Part shown: piece by piece, positions 17,006-25,396 of the stretch
Layout: each line of letters starts with the position of its first letter
Position numbering within the stretch: the first letter of the stretch is position 1
NCBI RefSeq assembly: GCF_008386575.1
Contig: NZ_VUOA01000028.1
Location: 1 to 64,000 of the forward strand
Reading direction: 5' to 3'
DNA: 64,000 bases
Source: Salinarimonas soli
Lineage (GTDB): Bacteria > Pseudomonadota > Alphaproteobacteria > Rhizobiales > Beijerinckiaceae
Notes under the pieces: generated by a model
The model's input: the letters and a program-made list of their open reading frames with translations, nothing else
What the model was told of the DNA's origin: nothing
Databases searched by the model: none
Translations under genes and position numbers: made by a program

Positions 17006-17216
17006 ACCCTCGTCCTGAGGTGCCCGCCGCAGGCGGGCCTCGAAGGGCGCTCCAGTGGTCTCCAGACGGCTGTGGCAAGCGTTGTGCGTGCTTCGAGACG
17101 GCCTGCCACGCAGGCCTCCTCAGCATGAGGGGGAGGTAAGCTGGATGGGCGTGGTACCCCCTCACCCCCTGGCACTTCGTGCATCCCTCTCCCCATGGGA
17201 GAGGGGAGCGGAGCGC
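17006..17216. repeat. Family A copy followed by a family B copy
   Basis: Bases 17006-17134 are a family A element starting CCTCGTCCTGAGGTGCCCGC and ending CCTCAGCATGAGGGGGAG. Bases about 17155-17216 are family B (CCCTCACCCCCTGGCACTTC, then CTCTCCCCATGGGAGAGGGG). The A-then-B order is the same as at 40-257 and 11330-11520. The 236-nt gap between tag and the convergent NUDIX gene holds nothing else. Confidence 0.75.
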
Positions 17217-17217
17217 G

Positions 17218-17706
17218 TCACCAGATCGGGTCGCGTGGGCGGCCGGAAGTGATTTCCTGCAGCCGGCGCCGCGTGGAGCTCGTCGTGCCCTCGGGCAGGG
17301 CGTCGAGGGGGAAGAAGCCGGTCTCCGCGATCTCGCGGTCGGGCGCCTTCACGCCGAGGATCGTGAAGTCCCGCACCACGTAGACCAGCACGTGATCGCG
17401 ATTGGCGAGGCCGGGATTGAAATAGGCGCCGTGCAGAACCGCCGGGGCGTCGAGGCGGATCAGGGCCTCCTCCTCCAATTCGCGGGCGAGCGCCGCCTCC
17501 GCCGTCTCGCCGATCTCGACGCCGCCGCCGGGCATGTGCCAGCCGTTCACGTAGGTGTGGCGGATGAGGAAGACGCGGCCCTCGCCGTCGAGCACCGCGC
17601 CGCGCACGCCGAGCGTCAGCGCCCGCGTGAGGCGGAAGAGGAGCGGCAGGGCGCGCCGGAGCAGCGCGTGGCGGATGCCATCCTCAGGGTGCGGGTCGTC
17701 GGGCAT
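17218..17706 (-). CDS. NUDIX hydrolase
   Basis: A 162-aa NUDIX hydrolase. The box is GGGVEIGETAEAALARELEE followed by EALI, preceded by LIRHTYVNGWHMPGG. The second Glu-Glu and the box spacing are normal. The N-terminal 30 residues are amphipathic and basic (RHALLRRALPLLFRLTRAL), and could associate with a membrane. Substrate unknown. It is divergent from a 39-codon gene, with a perfect 16-bp palindrome 41 nt upstream of its ATG. Confidence 0.85.
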   Translation of the reverse strand: MPDDPHPEDGIRHALLRRALPLLFRLTRALTLGVRGAVLDGEGRVFLIRHTYVNGWHMPGGGVEIGETAEAALARELEEEALIRLDAPAVLHGAYFNPGLANRDHVLVYVVRDFTILGVKAPDREIAETGFFPLDALPEGTTSSTRRRLQEITSGRPRDPIW

Positions 17707-17747
17707 GGGTTCTCACGGTTGGCGAAAGATTATGACCAAGCGGTAAA

Positions 17748-17763
17748 TGTGCGCATGCGCACA
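17748..17763. promoter_or_regulatory. Perfect 16-bp palindrome, candidate operator
   Basis: TGTGCGCATGCGCACA is a perfect palindrome, located in the divergent region between the NUDIX gene (ATG at 17706) and the small gene at 17857. A second structure, GCGCGC-AAC-GCGCGC, follows at about 17784-17799. Perfect 16-bp dyads are uncommon by chance, so it may bind a dimeric regulator. Which gene it controls is unknown. Confidence 0.4.
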
Positions 17764-17856
17764 ACACATGACTGAGGCGCCAAACGCGCGCAACGCGCGC
17801 CTTCCTTTGCGCTCAGCGCAGGCGTATAAGCTGGGCCTAAGACAAAAGGTGCTGTC

Positions 17857-17976
17857 ATGTTTCTCTCGTTCGTCCTCTCCTACCTCTCCCGCCCGAGCCG
17901 CTACGTCTGGTCGCCGTCCCTCGACATGACCAACAACGAGGTGGTCTCGACGCTGATCCCCGGCGCCCAGTACTGA
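17857..17976 (+). CDS. 39-aa protein of unknown function (short gene)
   Basis: A 39-codon open frame starting MFLSFVLSYLSRPSR and ending VSTLIPGAQY. By my count 38 of 39 codons end in G or C, the coding signature of this genome. An AAAAGG Shine-Dalgarno lies 7 nt before the ATG and a TATAAG -10-like box is at 17825-17830. The N-terminal half is hydrophobic and could be a membrane anchor. I do not recognise it. It lies 96 nt before mbfA on the same strand and downstream of the 17748 palindrome. Confidence 0.65.
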   Translation: MFLSFVLSYLSRPSRYVWSPSLDMTNNEVVSTLIPGAQY

Positions 17977-18072
17977 GCCCCGGCGGACCGCCCCGCCGCA
18001 ACGCGGGGGCATCCTGGCGCATGGCCGGTCCGCGGCCAAGCCGCTAAGGTGGGCCACCCGACCGGAGGGCCC

Positions 18073-19044
18073 ATGAAGTCGTTGTCCGAACTGACCGAGC
18101 GCGAGGTGGTCGCGCTCGCCATCGCGGCCGAGGAAGAAGATTCGCGGATCTACCAGAGCTTCGCGGACCGCCTGCGTGCCGATTTCCCCGCCTCCGCCCG
18201 CCTGTTCGACGACATGGCTGGCGACGAGCGCAACCACCGCGATTCGCTCTACGAGCTCTTCCGGTCCCGCTTCGGCGAGCATCTCCCGCCCATCCGCCGG
18301 GAGGACGTGCGCGGCTTCCTGCGCCGCAGCACCCCGTGGTGGAACCCCAATCTCGACGCCCCCAAGATGCGCCGCGAGGCCGCCATCATGGAGATGCAGG
18401 CGGCGACCTTCTACGAGCGGGCGGCCGAGCAGACGAGCGACGTCGCCGTGCGCGCCCTCTTCACGAAGCTCGCGGAGGTGGAGCGCGGCCACGAGCGGCG
18501 CGCGGGGGAGCTCGAGGAGGCTCATCTGTCCGGCGACGAGGCCGCGGCCGAGACCGAGGCCAAGCGGCGTCTCTTCGTCCTGCAATATGTGCAGCCGGGG
18601 CTCGCGGGCCTCATCGACGGCTCGGTCTCCACCCTCGCCCCCCTGTTCGCGGCGGCCTTCGCCACCAAGCACAATTGGGAGACCTTCCTCGTGGGGCTCG
18701 CGGCCTCGGTGGGCGCAGGCATCTCCATGGGGCTCACCGAGGCGCTCTCGGACGACGGCATCATCACCGGGCGCGGCTCGCCGTGGCTGCGGGGCGTGGT
18801 CTGCGGCGTGATGACGGCGGTGGGCGGGCTCGGCCACACCCTGCCCTACCTCGTGCCCGACGCCTGGGAGAACGCGTTCGTCATCGCGACCGTGATCGCG
18901 GCCGTGGTCGTCGTCGTGGAGCTCTTCGCAATTTCCTGGATTCGGACGAAATACATGGATACCCCGTTCCTGCGCGCCACCTTCCAGGTGGTCGTCGGCG
19001 GGTTCCTCGTGCTCCTCGCCGGCATCTTCATCGGCAGCGCCTGA
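18073..19044 (+). CDS. mbfA: Membrane-bound ferritin MbfA (rubrerythrin-VIT1 fusion), iron exporter
   Basis: Inner-membrane iron exporter that lowers cytosolic iron and peroxide sensitivity in Rhizobiales. The 323-aa protein fuses an N-terminal rubrerythrin/ferritin-like domain (residues 1-155) to a C-terminal VIT1-like membrane domain (about 170-323). The diiron-type ligands are visible in AAEEEDSRIY, GDERNHRDSLYEL and EVERGHERR. The membrane domain has five hydrophobic segments with the VIT1 motif around GLIDGSVSTLAPLF and GISMGLTEALSDDG. The start at 18073 has GGAGGG four nt upstream. Known regulation is by Irr, but I did not find a clear site here. bfd-bfr at 9.8-10.6 kb serves the same iron-storage purpose. 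Confidence 0.93.
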   Translation: MKSLSELTEREVVALAIAAEEEDSRIYQSFADRLRADFPASARLFDDMAGDERNHRDSLYELFRSRFGEHLPPIRREDVRGFLRRSTPWWNPNLDAPKMRREAAIMEMQAATFYERAAEQTSDVAVRALFTKLAEVERGHERRAGELEEAHLSGDEAAAETEAKRRLFVLQYVQPGLAGLIDGSVSTLAPLFAAAFATKHNWETFLVGLAASVGAGISMGLTEALSDDGIITGRGSPWLRGVVCGVMTAVGGLGHTLPYLVPDAWENAFVIATVIAAVVVVVELFAISWIRTKYMDTPFLRATFQVVVGGFLVLLAGIFIGSA

Positions 19045-19092
19045 TCGGATCCGTGCGCCCGCCATCGAACCCGCGGGGGCACCCGACGTTTG

Positions 19093-20049
19093 ATGTCCAT
19101 GTTCCGCATCGCGCACCTGACGGACCCCCATGTGGGTCCCCTGCCCCGTCCGCGGCTCCGGCAGCTGCTGTCCAAGCGGCTGACCGGCTACATCAACTGG
19201 CGCCGCGGCCGCGACAAGTTCCACGACATGGAGCTGCTCGCGGCCCTCGTCACCGACATGCTCGACCATGAGCCCGACCACATCGCCTGCACGGGCGACG
19301 TGTCGAACATCGGCCTGCCGGACGAGTGGACCACCGCCAAGGTGTTCCTCGACAGCCTCGGCCCCCCCGACCGGGTGAGCTTCGTGCCCGGCAACCACGA
19401 CGCCTATATCGACGGGGCCCTGGACGGGCTTCTCGCGGTCTGCTCCGACTTTACCTCCGACGATTCGGGCGTGCTGGGGCAGTTCCCTTACGTGCGCCGG
19501 CGCGGATCCGTGGCCCTGATCGGCCTGTCCTCGGCGATCCCGACCGCCCCCTTCGTGGCGAGCGGGCGCATGGGGCGGCGCCAGATGGCGGAGACCGAAG
19601 CCCTGCTGGCGCAGCTCGGCGCGGAGGGCCTGTGCCGGGTGGTGATGATCCACCATCCGCCCCACACGGCGGGCGCCTCGGCTGGGCGCAACCTCACCGA
19701 TTCGCGGGCCTTCGAGACGATGATCGGCAAGGTCGGGGCCGAGCTCATCCTGCACGGCCACAACCATATCGGCTCGGTCGCGACGATCCTGGGGCCGTCC
19801 CTGCCCGTGCCCGTGGTCGGCGCGCCCTCGGCCTCGTCCCGGGGCGGCACCATCACGCACCGGGCGGGCTACCACCTGTTCGACATCGCGCAGGCGGAGG
19901 ACGGCTGGCGGATCGCGGCGCAGCTGCGCGGCCTGCTCCCGGACGGCACGATCGGCCTCATCGAGGAGCTCTCCCTCGTCCCCGAGAAGCTGCCGCTGCG
20001 CGAATCCCTCGCCCGCCACCGCTCCAAGGCGAAGGTGAAGCCGCGCTGA
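19093..20049 (+). CDS. Calcineurin-like metallophosphoesterase
   Basis: Predicted dimetal phosphoesterase, 318 aa. All five block motifs are present: AHLTDPHVG (D-x-H), CTGDVSNIG (GD), VPGNHDAYI (GNHD), MIHHPPHT (H) and LHGHNHIG (GHxH). The substrate is not predictable; cyclic nucleotide phosphodiesterases (CpdA-like) and sphingomyelinase-like enzymes share this architecture. The ATG at 19093 or the one at 19099 could be used. No signal peptide, so cytosolic. It follows mbfA by 48 nt and converges on ccoS. Confidence 0.88.
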   Translation: MSMFRIAHLTDPHVGPLPRPRLRQLLSKRLTGYINWRRGRDKFHDMELLAALVTDMLDHEPDHIACTGDVSNIGLPDEWTTAKVFLDSLGPPDRVSFVPGNHDAYIDGALDGLLAVCSDFTSDDSGVLGQFPYVRRRGSVALIGLSSAIPTAPFVASGRMGRRQMAETEALLAQLGAEGLCRVVMIHHPPHTAGASAGRNLTDSRAFETMIGKVGAELILHGHNHIGSVATILGPSLPVPVVGAPSASSRGGTITHRAGYHLFDIAQAEDGWRIAAQLRGLLPDGTIGLIEELSLVPEKLPLRESLARHRSKAKVKPR

Positions 20050-20065
20050 GGGGCGCGGGGTCACC

Positions 20066-20215
20066 CTATTTCCCGAGGTCGTCATCCTCCAGCACACGCA
20101 GGGCCGAGCCCTCCAGGTCGTCGTACTGCCCGCTCTTGAGCGACCAGAGAAACCCGCCGAGGCCCGCGAGGCCGAGGGACAGGGCGACGGGGAGCAGGAA
20201 CAGGAGCACGTTCAT
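20066..20215 (-). CDS. ccoS: cbb3-type cytochrome oxidase assembly protein CcoS
   Basis: A 49-aa single-span membrane protein needed to insert redox cofactors into cbb3 oxidase. It begins MNVLLFLLPVALSLGLAG, has the conserved FLWSLKSGQYDDLEG and an acidic tail. Its ATG overlaps the ccoI stop (ATGA). At 49 residues it is easily missed by gene callers with longer cut-offs. Confidence 0.92.
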   Translation of the reverse strand: MNVLLFLLPVALSLGLAGLGGFLWSLKSGQYDDLEGSALRVLEDDDLGK

Positions 20216-22452
20216 GAATGAGCCTCCCGCAATTCAGGCAAGCCGCGCGGCGCGGCGGGCTGCGGCCGGGCGCCCGTGCCGGCCTGGGCCCGCAGGGCGT
20301 TGAGGGTGACGATGACGGAGGAGCCCGACATGGCGGCGGCCGCGACGAGGGGCGTGACGAAGCCCGCCACCGCGAGGGGCACGGCGACGAGGTTGTAGGC
20401 CACCGAGATCCAGAGGTTCTGCCGCATCAGCCCGAGGGCGCGGCGCGACAGGCGCACGGCGTCGAGGGCCGGGCGCAGCCGCTCGCCGAGCAGGAGCGCG
20501 TCGGCGCACCCTTGCGCGGCGTGGGAGGCCTGGATCGGCGAGAGCGAGGCGTGGGCGGCGGCGAGCGCCGGCGCGTCGTTGAGCCCGTCGCCCACCATGA
20601 GCACCCGGCGCCCCTCGCGCTTCAGGCCCTCCAGGATCGCCACCTTGTCGCCGGGACGGCAGCCGGCGCGCCAGGCCGCGACGCCGATGGCCTCGGCCGC
20701 GCGGCGGACCGGCCCCTCCCGGTCGCCGGAGACCACGAGCACGGTCAGGCCCAACGCCTTGAGGGCCGCTACGGTCTCGCGGGCATCGTCCTTGAGCGCC
20801 TGGCGGACCAGGAGCACGGCGCTCTCCGCGCCCCGGCGCACCACGATGGGCGTCGCGTCGGGTTCGCCCGCAAGCGCGATGGCAGTTTCGAGCGCCGCGT
20901 CGCAGAACTCGGCGCTGCCGAGGCGCACCTCCAGGCGGTCGACGATCGCCCGGATGCCGCGGCCGGGCTCCTCCACGGCGCCGGGCACGGGCGCGAGCGC
21001 CGCCCCGTCCCGCGCCACCGCGCGGGCGAGCGGATGGCTGGAGGAGAGGGCGAGCCGGGTGGCGAGCGTCAGCAGATCGGCGTCGATCGCGGCCCGGTTC
21101 GTGACCCGCGCCTCGGGAGAGGTGAGCGTGCCGGTCTTGTCGAGCACGACCGTGTCGCAGGCCGCGATCCGCTCGATGCCGTCTCCCGCAGTGAGGAGCA
21201 CGCCGGAGCGGAACAGGGCGCCCGACGCCACCACCTGCACGGCCGGGACCGCGAGCCCTAAGGCGCAGGGGCAGGTGATGATGAGCACCGCGATGGCGGT
21301 GACGATCGCCATGTGGGGCCCGGCTCCCATGGCGAGCCAGCCGATCGCCGTCATGAGGGCCGCGCAATGGACGACGGGCGAATAGAGCCGGGCCGCGCGA
21401 TCCGCGATGCGCACGTAGGTGGAGCGCGAGGCCAGGGCCTCGTCCATGAGACGGTTCACCTCCGCCACAAGGGAGTTCTCGGCGGCCTGGGCAGCCCGGA
21501 TCGTGAGCGTGCCGCCGATGTTGAGGGTGCCGGCATGGACCTCGCCATCGACCCCGACGGCCTGCGTCAGGGTCTCGCCCGTGACGAGGCTCGCGTCGAT
21601 CTGCGAGGCCCCCTCGGTCACGACACCGTCCACGGGCACGCGGTCGCCCGGGCGCACGAGCACGTGGTCGCCCGGCTTGATGGCGAGGATCGGTACCTCG
21701 ACCACGGATCCGTCCGGGTCGACCCGCCGGGCGATCTCGCCCCGCAGCGCCAGGAGGTTGCCCGCCACCGCCCGCGTCTTGCGGCGCATCATCCCGTCGA
21801 GGGCGCGGCCGGCGAGGAGGAAGGTGAGCAGCATCGCGGCGGAGTCGAAATAGGCGTGGCTCTGCGAGTGCAGGGTCTCGTAGAGGGAGAGCGCGATGGC
21901 GAGGCAGACGCCGAGCGAGATCGGCACGTCCATGGTCATGGCCCGCGCGCGGATGGAGCGCCAGGCGCCCAGGAAGAACGGCTGGCCCGCATAGGCGATG
22001 GCGGGGATCGCGATCAGCGCCGAGATCCAGTGGAAGAGGTCGCGGGTCTCGGGATCGATGTCGGTGGCGTTGCCCGACCACACGGACACCGAGAGCAGCA
22101 TCACGTTCATGGTGGCGAAGGCGCCGACGCCGACGCAGCGCAGCAGCCACCGCATCTCGGCGGCCTCGATCTCCTCCTCCCGCGAACGGGTGAAGGGATA
22201 GGCCTTGTAGCCGAGCCGCTCCAGGCGCTCCACGACAGCGTGGGGATCGCACGCCTCGCCCTCCCAGCGCAGGGTCAGGCGGCGGAGCGTGTAGTTGAGG
22301 CGGGCGGAGCCCAGGCCCGGCACGGAGGCGACGCCGCGCTCGATGTCGCCGATGCAGGCCGCGCAGGTGACGCCGTCCATGGCGAGCTCGAGCGCCGCGC
22401 CGCCCTCCCCGTCCCGGCGCACGAAGGCCGAGTAGTCGATCCGGTCCGTCAT
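20212..22452 (-). CDS. ccoI: Copper-exporting P1B-type ATPase CcoI/FixI for cbb3 oxidase maturation
   Basis: Cu+-exporting P-type ATPase that supplies copper during assembly of cytochrome cbb3 oxidase, 746 aa. An N-terminal metal-binding motif GVTCAACIGDIE (CxxC) is followed by the membrane CPC motif (ITCPCALGLAVP), the actuator TGES-type loop (SLVTGETL), the phosphorylation site VVLDKTGTLT, SSSHPLARAV (HP), and GDGLNDAPAL. It is the third gene of ccoG-ccoH-ccoI-ccoS, with five bases between it and ccoH and four bases overlapping ccoS. The start at 22452 is the first Met, just before DRIDYSAFV. Confidence 0.95.
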   Translation of the reverse strand: MTDRIDYSAFVRRDGEGGAALELAMDGVTCAACIGDIERGVASVPGLGSARLNYTLRRLTLRWEGEACDPHAVVERLERLGYKAYPFTRSREEEIEAAEMRWLLRCVGVGAFATMNVMLLSVSVWSGNATDIDPETRDLFHWISALIAIPAIAYAGQPFFLGAWRSIRARAMTMDVPISLGVCLAIALSLYETLHSQSHAYFDSAAMLLTFLLAGRALDGMMRRKTRAVAGNLLALRGEIARRVDPDGSVVEVPILAIKPGDHVLVRPGDRVPVDGVVTEGASQIDASLVTGETLTQAVGVDGEVHAGTLNIGGTLTIRAAQAAENSLVAEVNRLMDEALASRSTYVRIADRAARLYSPVVHCAALMTAIGWLAMGAGPHMAIVTAIAVLIITCPCALGLAVPAVQVVASGALFRSGVLLTAGDGIERIAACDTVVLDKTGTLTSPEARVTNRAAIDADLLTLATRLALSSSHPLARAVARDGAALAPVPGAVEEPGRGIRAIVDRLEVRLGSAEFCDAALETAIALAGEPDATPIVVRRGAESAVLLVRQALKDDARETVAALKALGLTVLVVSGDREGPVRRAAEAIGVAAWRAGCRPGDKVAILEGLKREGRRVLMVGDGLNDAPALAAAHASLSPIQASHAAQGCADALLLGERLRPALDAVRLSRRALGLMRQNLWISVAYNLVAVPLAVAGFVTPLVAAAAMSGSSVIVTLNALRAQAGTGARPQPAAPRGLPELREAHS

Positions 22453-22457
22453 GGCGC

Positions 22458-22976
22458 TCACTCGACCATGGCGCGGGTGCGCGACAGGAAGAGGCGCTCG
22501 CCCCCGCGCTCGAACGTGATCACCACGGTCCATTGACCAGTGCCGACATCGTCGAGGGAGGCCTCGTAGCGGCCGGCGCCCGCGAGCACGAGGTCGCCCG
22601 TGCGGTCGCGCCGGCGGTCGGTGGGGTGCGACAGGCGCAGGGTGCCCGTCAGGTCGCTCAGCGCCGCGCCGCCGCTCTCGGCGGCCGAGACGGCGACGTG
22701 CGCGCGGCCATGGGCGTCGCGAACGATGGACGCCTCCACGCGCCAGCCGCGGGCGGCCTGCGCCTGAGCCGCCAGGGTCTCGGCGTTGAAGCGCTGGCCC
22801 TCGCGATAGGCGCTGTCCGTCTCCAGCCCCGGAAAGGTCGAGGTGGCGAGGCGGAGCATGACCGTGTTGACCGCGATGATCGTCCCGAAGAACAGGACGA
22901 AGGCGGCGAAGACCATGCGCCCGGTGATGGGGCGTCCTGGGGCGGGGGCGGTCTCGAGCCGTGCGGGGGAGGTCAT
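22458..22976 (-). CDS. ccoH: FixH/CcoH family protein
   Basis: Membrane-anchored assembly factor of cbb3 oxidase, 172 aa. One N-terminal membrane segment (MVFAAFVLFFGTIIAVNTVML, residues about 21-41) is followed by a periplasmic domain with the FixH pattern TFPGLETDSAYREGQRFN and the terminal GQWTVVITFERGGERLF. The ATG at 22976 begins MTSPARLETAPAPG. Between ccoG and ccoI on the same strand. Confidence 0.92.
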   Translation of the reverse strand: MTSPARLETAPAPGRPITGRMVFAAFVLFFGTIIAVNTVMLRLATSTFPGLETDSAYREGQRFNAETLAAQAQAARGWRVEASIVRDAHGRAHVAVSAAESGGAALSDLTGTLRLSHPTDRRRDRTGDLVLAGAGRYEASLDDVGTGQWTVVITFERGGERLFLSRTRAMVE

Positions 22977-23004
22977 GGCCCTGTCTCCTATCGGTGTGGC
23001 GGGG

Positions 23005-24444
23005 TCAGTCCTTGGGGCCGACGAAGTGGTCGCCCGCGAGCGCCCGGTCGGATCCGGCGGGATCGGTGACGAGGAAGGTGATGTCGTGGGAGCCGGTGGT
23101 GCCGCGCGGCGCCGTGACGAGGACGCGAAGCTCGCGGGTCTGGTCCGGCTCGACGCGCACCCGCAGGCGCGCGGCCTCCGCGATCTCGGCCCCGACGGCG
23201 TCGATCTGCGCCTGGGCAAGGCCGGCCACCTCCAGGGTGAGGACGCGCTCCTCGTGCGCCTTGTTCATCACCCGCACCGTGTAGGCGTTGCGGACGGTGC
23301 CGTCGGAGAGGCGGACGAAGACGGGGTTGCGGTCGTGGACCGAGCTCACGGCGAGCGAGGAGCGGCCGAGCAGCGACCACGTCATGAGGCCACCTACGCC
23401 CACGATGAGTGCGGCGTAGAGCACCGTGCGGGGGCGGACCACGCGGACGGGCTCGGGGGCGAGGCCTGCCGCCCGGCGCTCCACGTTCACGTCCGTGTCG
23501 TAGCCGATGAGGCCCTCGGGCCGGCCGATGCGGCGCATGACCGTGTCGCAGGCGTCGATGCACAGGCCGCACTGGATGCAGTCGACCTGGAGCCCGTTGC
23601 GGATGTCGACCTCGTGGGGGCAAGCGAACACGCAGGCCATGCAGTCGACGCAGTCGCCCGCGGGCTCGCCGGCCTCCTTCAGGGCAGCGTTCTTCTTCAC
23701 CGAGCCGCGCGGCTCGCCGCGATCGTACCGGTAGGTGATGGTGAGGGCCTGCTCGTCGGTGAGCGCCGCCTGGATGCGGGGCCAGGGGCACATATAGGTG
23801 CAGACCTGCTCGCGCATGTGGCCGGCCAGCAGGTAGGTGGTGCCGGTGAGGATCGCGATCCAGGCATAGGCCACGAGGGGCGCCTGGACGGTGGCGAGCT
23901 GCCACACCAGGGTCGGCGCGTCGGCGAAGTAGAGCACCCAGGCGCCGCCGGTCCACCAGGCGATCACGAGCCAGGCCGCGTGGGTCGCGAGCTTGAGCCC
24001 GACCTTGCGGGGCGTCCAGGGCGCCGCGTCGAGGCGCATGCGGTCGCGCCGGTCGCCCTGGATCACGCGCTCCACGGCCATGAACAGGTCGGTCCACACG
24101 GTCTGGGGGCAGAGATAGCCGCACCAGATGCGGCCCGCGACCGCGTTCATGAGGAAGAGGGCGAGCGCGGCAAGGATCAGGAGACCCGCGATGTAGGTCA
24201 CCTCCTGCGGCCAGATCTCGATGAAGAAGAAATAGAACCGGCGGCCGGGGAAATCGAGCAGCACCGCCTGGTCCGGCGCACCCGGTCCCCGGTTCCAGCG
24301 CACGAAGGGCAGCAGGTAATAGACCCCAAGCGTCAGGGCCATGATGGCCCACTTGATCGTGCGGAAGCGGCCGCGGACGGCTTGCGGGTAGATCGCCTTG
24401 CGGCTCTCGTAGAGCGGGACGTCGTCGGGCGCGGCGGCGGTCAT
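23005..24444 (-). CDS. ccoG: cbb3 oxidase accessory protein CcoG (FixG)
   Basis: Membrane cupric reductase/assembly factor of cbb3 oxidase, 479 aa. About five membrane segments lead into two [4Fe-4S] motifs, CVDCMACVFACPHEVD and CIQCGLCIDACD, and a C-terminal immunoglobulin-like domain (about 350-479). RIWCGYLCPQTVWTD and REQVCTYMCPWPR match the family. It is the first gene of the ccoGHIS unit. A perfect FNR/FixK-type box lies 59 nt upstream of the start. The ccoNOQP structural genes, normally immediately upstream, are not in this window. Confidence 0.95.
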   Translation of the reverse strand: MTAAAPDDVPLYESRKAIYPQAVRGRFRTIKWAIMALTLGVYYLLPFVRWNRGPGAPDQAVLLDFPGRRFYFFFIEIWPQEVTYIAGLLILAALALFLMNAVAGRIWCGYLCPQTVWTDLFMAVERVIQGDRRDRMRLDAAPWTPRKVGLKLATHAAWLVIAWWTGGAWVLYFADAPTLVWQLATVQAPLVAYAWIAILTGTTYLLAGHMREQVCTYMCPWPRIQAALTDEQALTITYRYDRGEPRGSVKKNAALKEAGEPAGDCVDCMACVFACPHEVDIRNGLQVDCIQCGLCIDACDTVMRRIGRPEGLIGYDTDVNVERRAAGLAPEPVRVVRPRTVLYAALIVGVGGLMTWSLLGRSSLAVSSVHDRNPVFVRLSDGTVRNAYTVRVMNKAHEERVLTLEVAGLAQAQIDAVGAEIAEAARLRVRVEPDQTRELRVLVTAPRGTTGSHDITFLVTDPAGSDRALAGDHFVGPKD

Positions 24445-24503
24445 GACGGGGGATCTCGACCCTGTGGAAGGCCGGACCCTAGGCCGCGCGGGGGTGTGGG
24501 GCC

Positions 24504-24517
24504 TTGATCGGGATCAA
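24504..24517. promoter_or_regulatory. FNR/FixK (anaerobox) binding site upstream of ccoG
   Basis: TTGATCGGGATCAA is an exact match to TTGAT-N4-ATCAA, the FNR/FixK consensus of alphaproteobacteria. It is 59 nt upstream of the ccoG ATG (24444) and 47 nt from the end of the hydrolase gene. Known biology: FixK induces ccoGHIS and ccoNOQP under low oxygen. Confidence 0.85.
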
Positions 24518-24564
24518 TGGCCGGCTAGGGGGGATCCCGGAGGGGCAGGTCCCCTGCCCCGCCC

Positions 24565-25392
24565 TCAGCCGCCGATCGGATGCCGCCCGGCATGCTCCCT
24601 CACGGCCGCGTTGAAAGCCGCCGGCGCCTCCAGCGGCGCCATGTGGCCGATGCCGGCCAAGGTGAGCTCCCGGGCGCCGGGGATCGTCGTGGCGAGCAGC
24701 TTCGAGGCGGCGCGGCAGACCTGGTCGGCGTCGCCGCGCAGCACCAGGGTGGGCACACGAAGCCCCCGCAGGGCGCCCGTCATGCGAAACAGCGAGGTGC
24801 GCTTGGCCAATACCTCGGAGAGCGTGTGCAGCACGCCGTGGAGGGGCGTGGAGCGGATGAGGGCGCGCATGTGGCAGCGGGCACGCGGGTCGCGGGAGGC
24901 GTAGGCCTTGAAGAACTCGCCCCGCAGCATCTCCTCGGCGAGCACCTCCGCGCCGCTCTCGCGCCCCACCATGCCCCAGCGCCGGGCCGTGGAGGTCATG
25001 AGCATGGGGCTCTCCGCCCCCGCCCCTACGTCGGCGAGGACAAGCGAGGCCACCCGCTCGGGTTTTGCGAGCGCGAAGCCCAAAGCGGGCCCGCCCCCGA
25101 GGGAAAAACCGACGAGGTGGCAGCGCTCGATCCCGAGATGATCGAGGAGCCCCGCGAGATCGCGCCCGAGATGACCTGGCGAGTAGCCCTCAGCCCGCTC
25201 CGGCGCTCCCGACAGGCCGTGGCCGCGCTGGTCGTAGGCGATCACCGTGTGGTCGCGGGCGAGGTCGCGGAGCTGGTGCACCCACATCCGGCGCCCGCAG
25301 GCGAAGCCGTGGACGAGCACCAGGGGCGGCCCCGCTCCGGCGATCGTGTAGGCGAGGTCGATCCCGTTCACGGACGCGAGGGAACAGCGCAT
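24565..25392 (-). CDS. Alpha/beta-hydrolase fold protein
   Basis: A 275-aa alpha/beta hydrolase. The oxyanion-hole HGFACGRRMW, the nucleophile elbow GFSLGGGPA (Ser), the Asp in GDADQVCRA and the catalytic His in GIGHMAPLEAP are all present. The substrate is unknown; the architecture resembles 3-oxoadipate enol-lactonase (PcaD-type) and other small esterases. No catechol pathway genes are nearby, so no function is assigned. The start at 25392 follows a 22-codon frame. Confidence 0.85.
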   Translation of the reverse strand: MRCSLASVNGIDLAYTIAGAGPPLVLVHGFACGRRMWVHQLRDLARDHTVIAYDQRGHGLSGAPERAEGYSPGHLGRDLAGLLDHLGIERCHLVGFSLGGGPALGFALAKPERVASLVLADVGAGAESPMLMTSTARRWGMVGRESGAEVLAEEMLRGEFFKAYASRDPRARCHMRALIRSTPLHGVLHTLSEVLAKRTSLFRMTGALRGLRVPTLVLRGDADQVCRAASKLLATTIPGARELTLAGIGHMAPLEAPAAFNAAVREHAGRHPIGG

Positions 25393-25396
25393 GGGC

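Noticed and set aside
17713-20097. A 794-codon minus-strand frame over mbfA and the phosphoesterase
   Set aside because: It is antisense to two genes with complete catalytic motifs and its translation is His/Arg/Gly/Ala low complexity without a domain.
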